From: Bacillota bacterium
GTDB lineage: Bacteria; Bacillota; Clostridia; Lachnospirales; Lachnospiraceae
Reading direction: 5' to 3'
Assembly: GCA_023386815.1 (NCBI GenBank)
Contig: JAEWIZ010000015.1
Coordinates: 62,001-126,000 of the forward strand
Length of the DNA: 64,000 nucleotides
Shown here: positions 62,989 through 64,000 of the stretch, one piece after another
Layout: each line of letters begins with the position of its first letter
Numbering within the stretch: position 1 is the first letter of the stretch
Notes under the pieces: model-generated
The model's database searches: none
What the model saw: the letters and a program-made list of their open reading frames with translations, nothing else
Told to the model about the DNA's origin: nothing
Made by a program: the position numbers and the translations under genes

Positions 62989-64000
62989 TTATTTACCTTT
63001 TTTGTCCCAGCTGTCATCATTACTACCCTGATCAAAATATGCATCATCCTCATCGATTCCTTCTTCGGAATCCTCATACCGGTGAAGTCCCGCTCTTGAT
63101 ATTCCTTGAGCTACATTCTTCACATTAAAATGCTTTACCTTCATCTGTGGAGTCGTAACCGACATCTTCGGTACAGCTTTCACATAATAATAATATACGT
63201 CATCTTCAAACTGGACATTCTCTACAGCTGTGTAATCCAGCGTTAAGCGGAAGAAATTAATGAAAATAACAATGACCGCAGATGCTACGTTCCCTAGTAT
63301 CATGATAAATATCTGTTCGGACTGAGCCAATATAATATCACTGATCAGGAAGCCCAGAATACTGGCTAATGCACCAACACCAATGGAAATTTCCTGAACA
63401 TAATCGAATTTCATCATCTTTCTAATGTAATAAACTACCATTAAGATTAATGCGAATATTACAATTGTCATAATCATCAGCTTATTTCCTACCAAGCTAT
63501 CAATAATATAAGTATAAATCCCTAAAATATCATCAATAGAATTGTTCGTCTGCATCGTTATTGCTGTTTTAATAATTAAGATCAAGTAATATAGAATAAC
63601 TCCGCAGGCTGTCGGTATGATGGCTAATGGTGATGCAATGGCTCCCAACAGTAATGGAATTACATAGGGAATCTTAAAGAAGAATAAGATCGGGATGGCC
63701 AAAAGTACATATCCTAATTTTGGTGTAAAGCGAGCAAAAAGGAAATATATTATCATTATGATCATAATAATGATAATTGAAATAATCGGTGCCACAGAAT
63801 AAATGTGTAGCGTAGTTACCAGTGCTGCTAATAACACCATTACTGCTGATGGTGTAAATGCACTCAATAAAGATAATCCCAAAACCACCGGCAGTGACTC
63901 AAGTCTGGAATCATATCCAATCTGCGCATTTATCGCAAGAAACGCAATAAGTGCAAATACAAACTTAGCGAAGGCTGTTACATATATATCATATTTCTGA
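62989..64000 (-). CDS. Conserved membrane protein next to cdaA, N-terminus cut off
   Basis: The open frame continues to the right edge: upstream of a GTG at 63888 it reads KYDIYVTAFAKFVFALIAFLA with no stop, so the real start lies outside the window. At least 336 residues are present, with eight or so hydrophobic helices, then a soluble cytoplasmic tail from about 63240 that is rich in Asp/Glu (SEEGIDEDDAYFDQ). I do not recognise a named family. Its position before cdaA suggests co-expression, possibly with a role in the envelope. Confidence 0.75.
   Translation of the reverse strand, partial: QKYDIYVTAFAKFVFALIAFLAINAQIGYDSRLESLPVVLGLSLLSAFTPSAVMVLLAALVTTLHIYSVAPIISIIIIMIIMIIYFLFARFTPKLGYVLLAIPILFFFKIPYVIPLLLGAIASPLAIIPTACGVILYYLILIIKTAITMQTNNSIDDILGIYTYIIDSLVGNKLMIMTIVIFALILMVVYYIRKMMKFDYVQEISIGVGALASILGFLISDIILAQSEQIFIMILGNVASAVIVIFINFFRLTLDYTAVENVQFEDDVYYYYVKAVPKMSVTTPQMKVKHFNVKNVAQGISRAGLHRYEDSEEGIDEDDAYFDQGSNDDSWDKKGK

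Overview
The window looks like a chromosomal segment of a low-GC, Gram-positive, anaerobic Firmicute, most likely a Lachnospiraceae/Clostridia member of the Lachnoclostridium (Clostridium phytofermentans) type. The basis is AT-rich DNA with strong GGAGG ribosome binding sites, a dnaG-rpoD operon preceded by a dGTPase, FeoAB with a FeoB-associated Cys-rich peptide, QueH, a CdaA/CdaR (YbbR) pair, an RNase P RNA and teichoic-acid-type wall genes. The species is inferred from gene families, not from a database search. Most genes lie on the minus strand.

Layout. 1-5.5 kb: an AI-2E-type permease (cut by the left edge), a zinc-type ABC importer (znuA-znuC-znuB) under a Fur-family operator, and an ECF S component. 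5.7-10.9 kb: an O-antigen-ligase-like membrane protein and a large Ig-like, possibly S-layer, secreted protein with a strong multi-promoter leader. 11-16.2 kb: threonine synthase, a SleB-type wall hydrolase, an AP2/HNH-like protein, a candidate small RNA and an OmpR-type regulator. 16.5-20.9 kb: RNase P RNA, ribokinase, a broken rbsD, a TGS-domain nucleoside kinase and TrmK. 21.1-25.2 kb: dgt-dnaG-rpoD. 25.5-28.1 kb: feoAB under a Fur box. 28.5-31.9 kb: aminotransferase, HisC, a CheY-like receiver and QueH in one tight run. A 285-bp near-perfect palindrome follows at 32.0-32.3 kb. 32.7-38.6 kb: a cytidylate-kinase-like protein and a complete LivKHMGF importer. 38.8-42.5 kb: a zinc-ribbon protein, a ClpX-type unfoldase and an HtrA protease. 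42.9-57.9 kb: a cell-surface polymer locus with a polyprenyl-phosphate sugar transferase and an LCP transferase on the plus strand. Facing it on the minus strand are four TagB/TagF-type glycerophosphotransferases (two fused to GT2 domains), TagD, the TagGH exporter and a pyruvyl-transferase/ferredoxin fusion. 58.6-64 kb: LeuA, an HPr-like protein, CdaR, CdaA and a membrane protein cut by the right edge.

How it fits together. The 42.9-57.9 kb region can supply activated glycerol phosphate (TagD), polymerise and decorate a glycerol-phosphate polymer (GT2/TagF proteins, pyruvyl transferase), export it (TagGH) and attach it to the wall (LCP). No TagO- or TagA-like enzyme is visible, so the linkage unit must come from elsewhere or from the sugar-phosphate transferase here. 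Metal uptake (znu, feo), amino-acid supply (thrC, hisC, leuA, liv) and c-di-AMP synthesis make up most of the rest.

No phage, CRISPR array or defence island is visible. The least explained items are the giant palindrome, the standalone small-RNA candidate at 15.2 kb, the AP2/HNH protein, the pyruvyl-transferase/FrhB fusion, and a mini-ORF with alternative hairpins that covers the ribosome binding site of a TTG-start gene at 52.0 kb.
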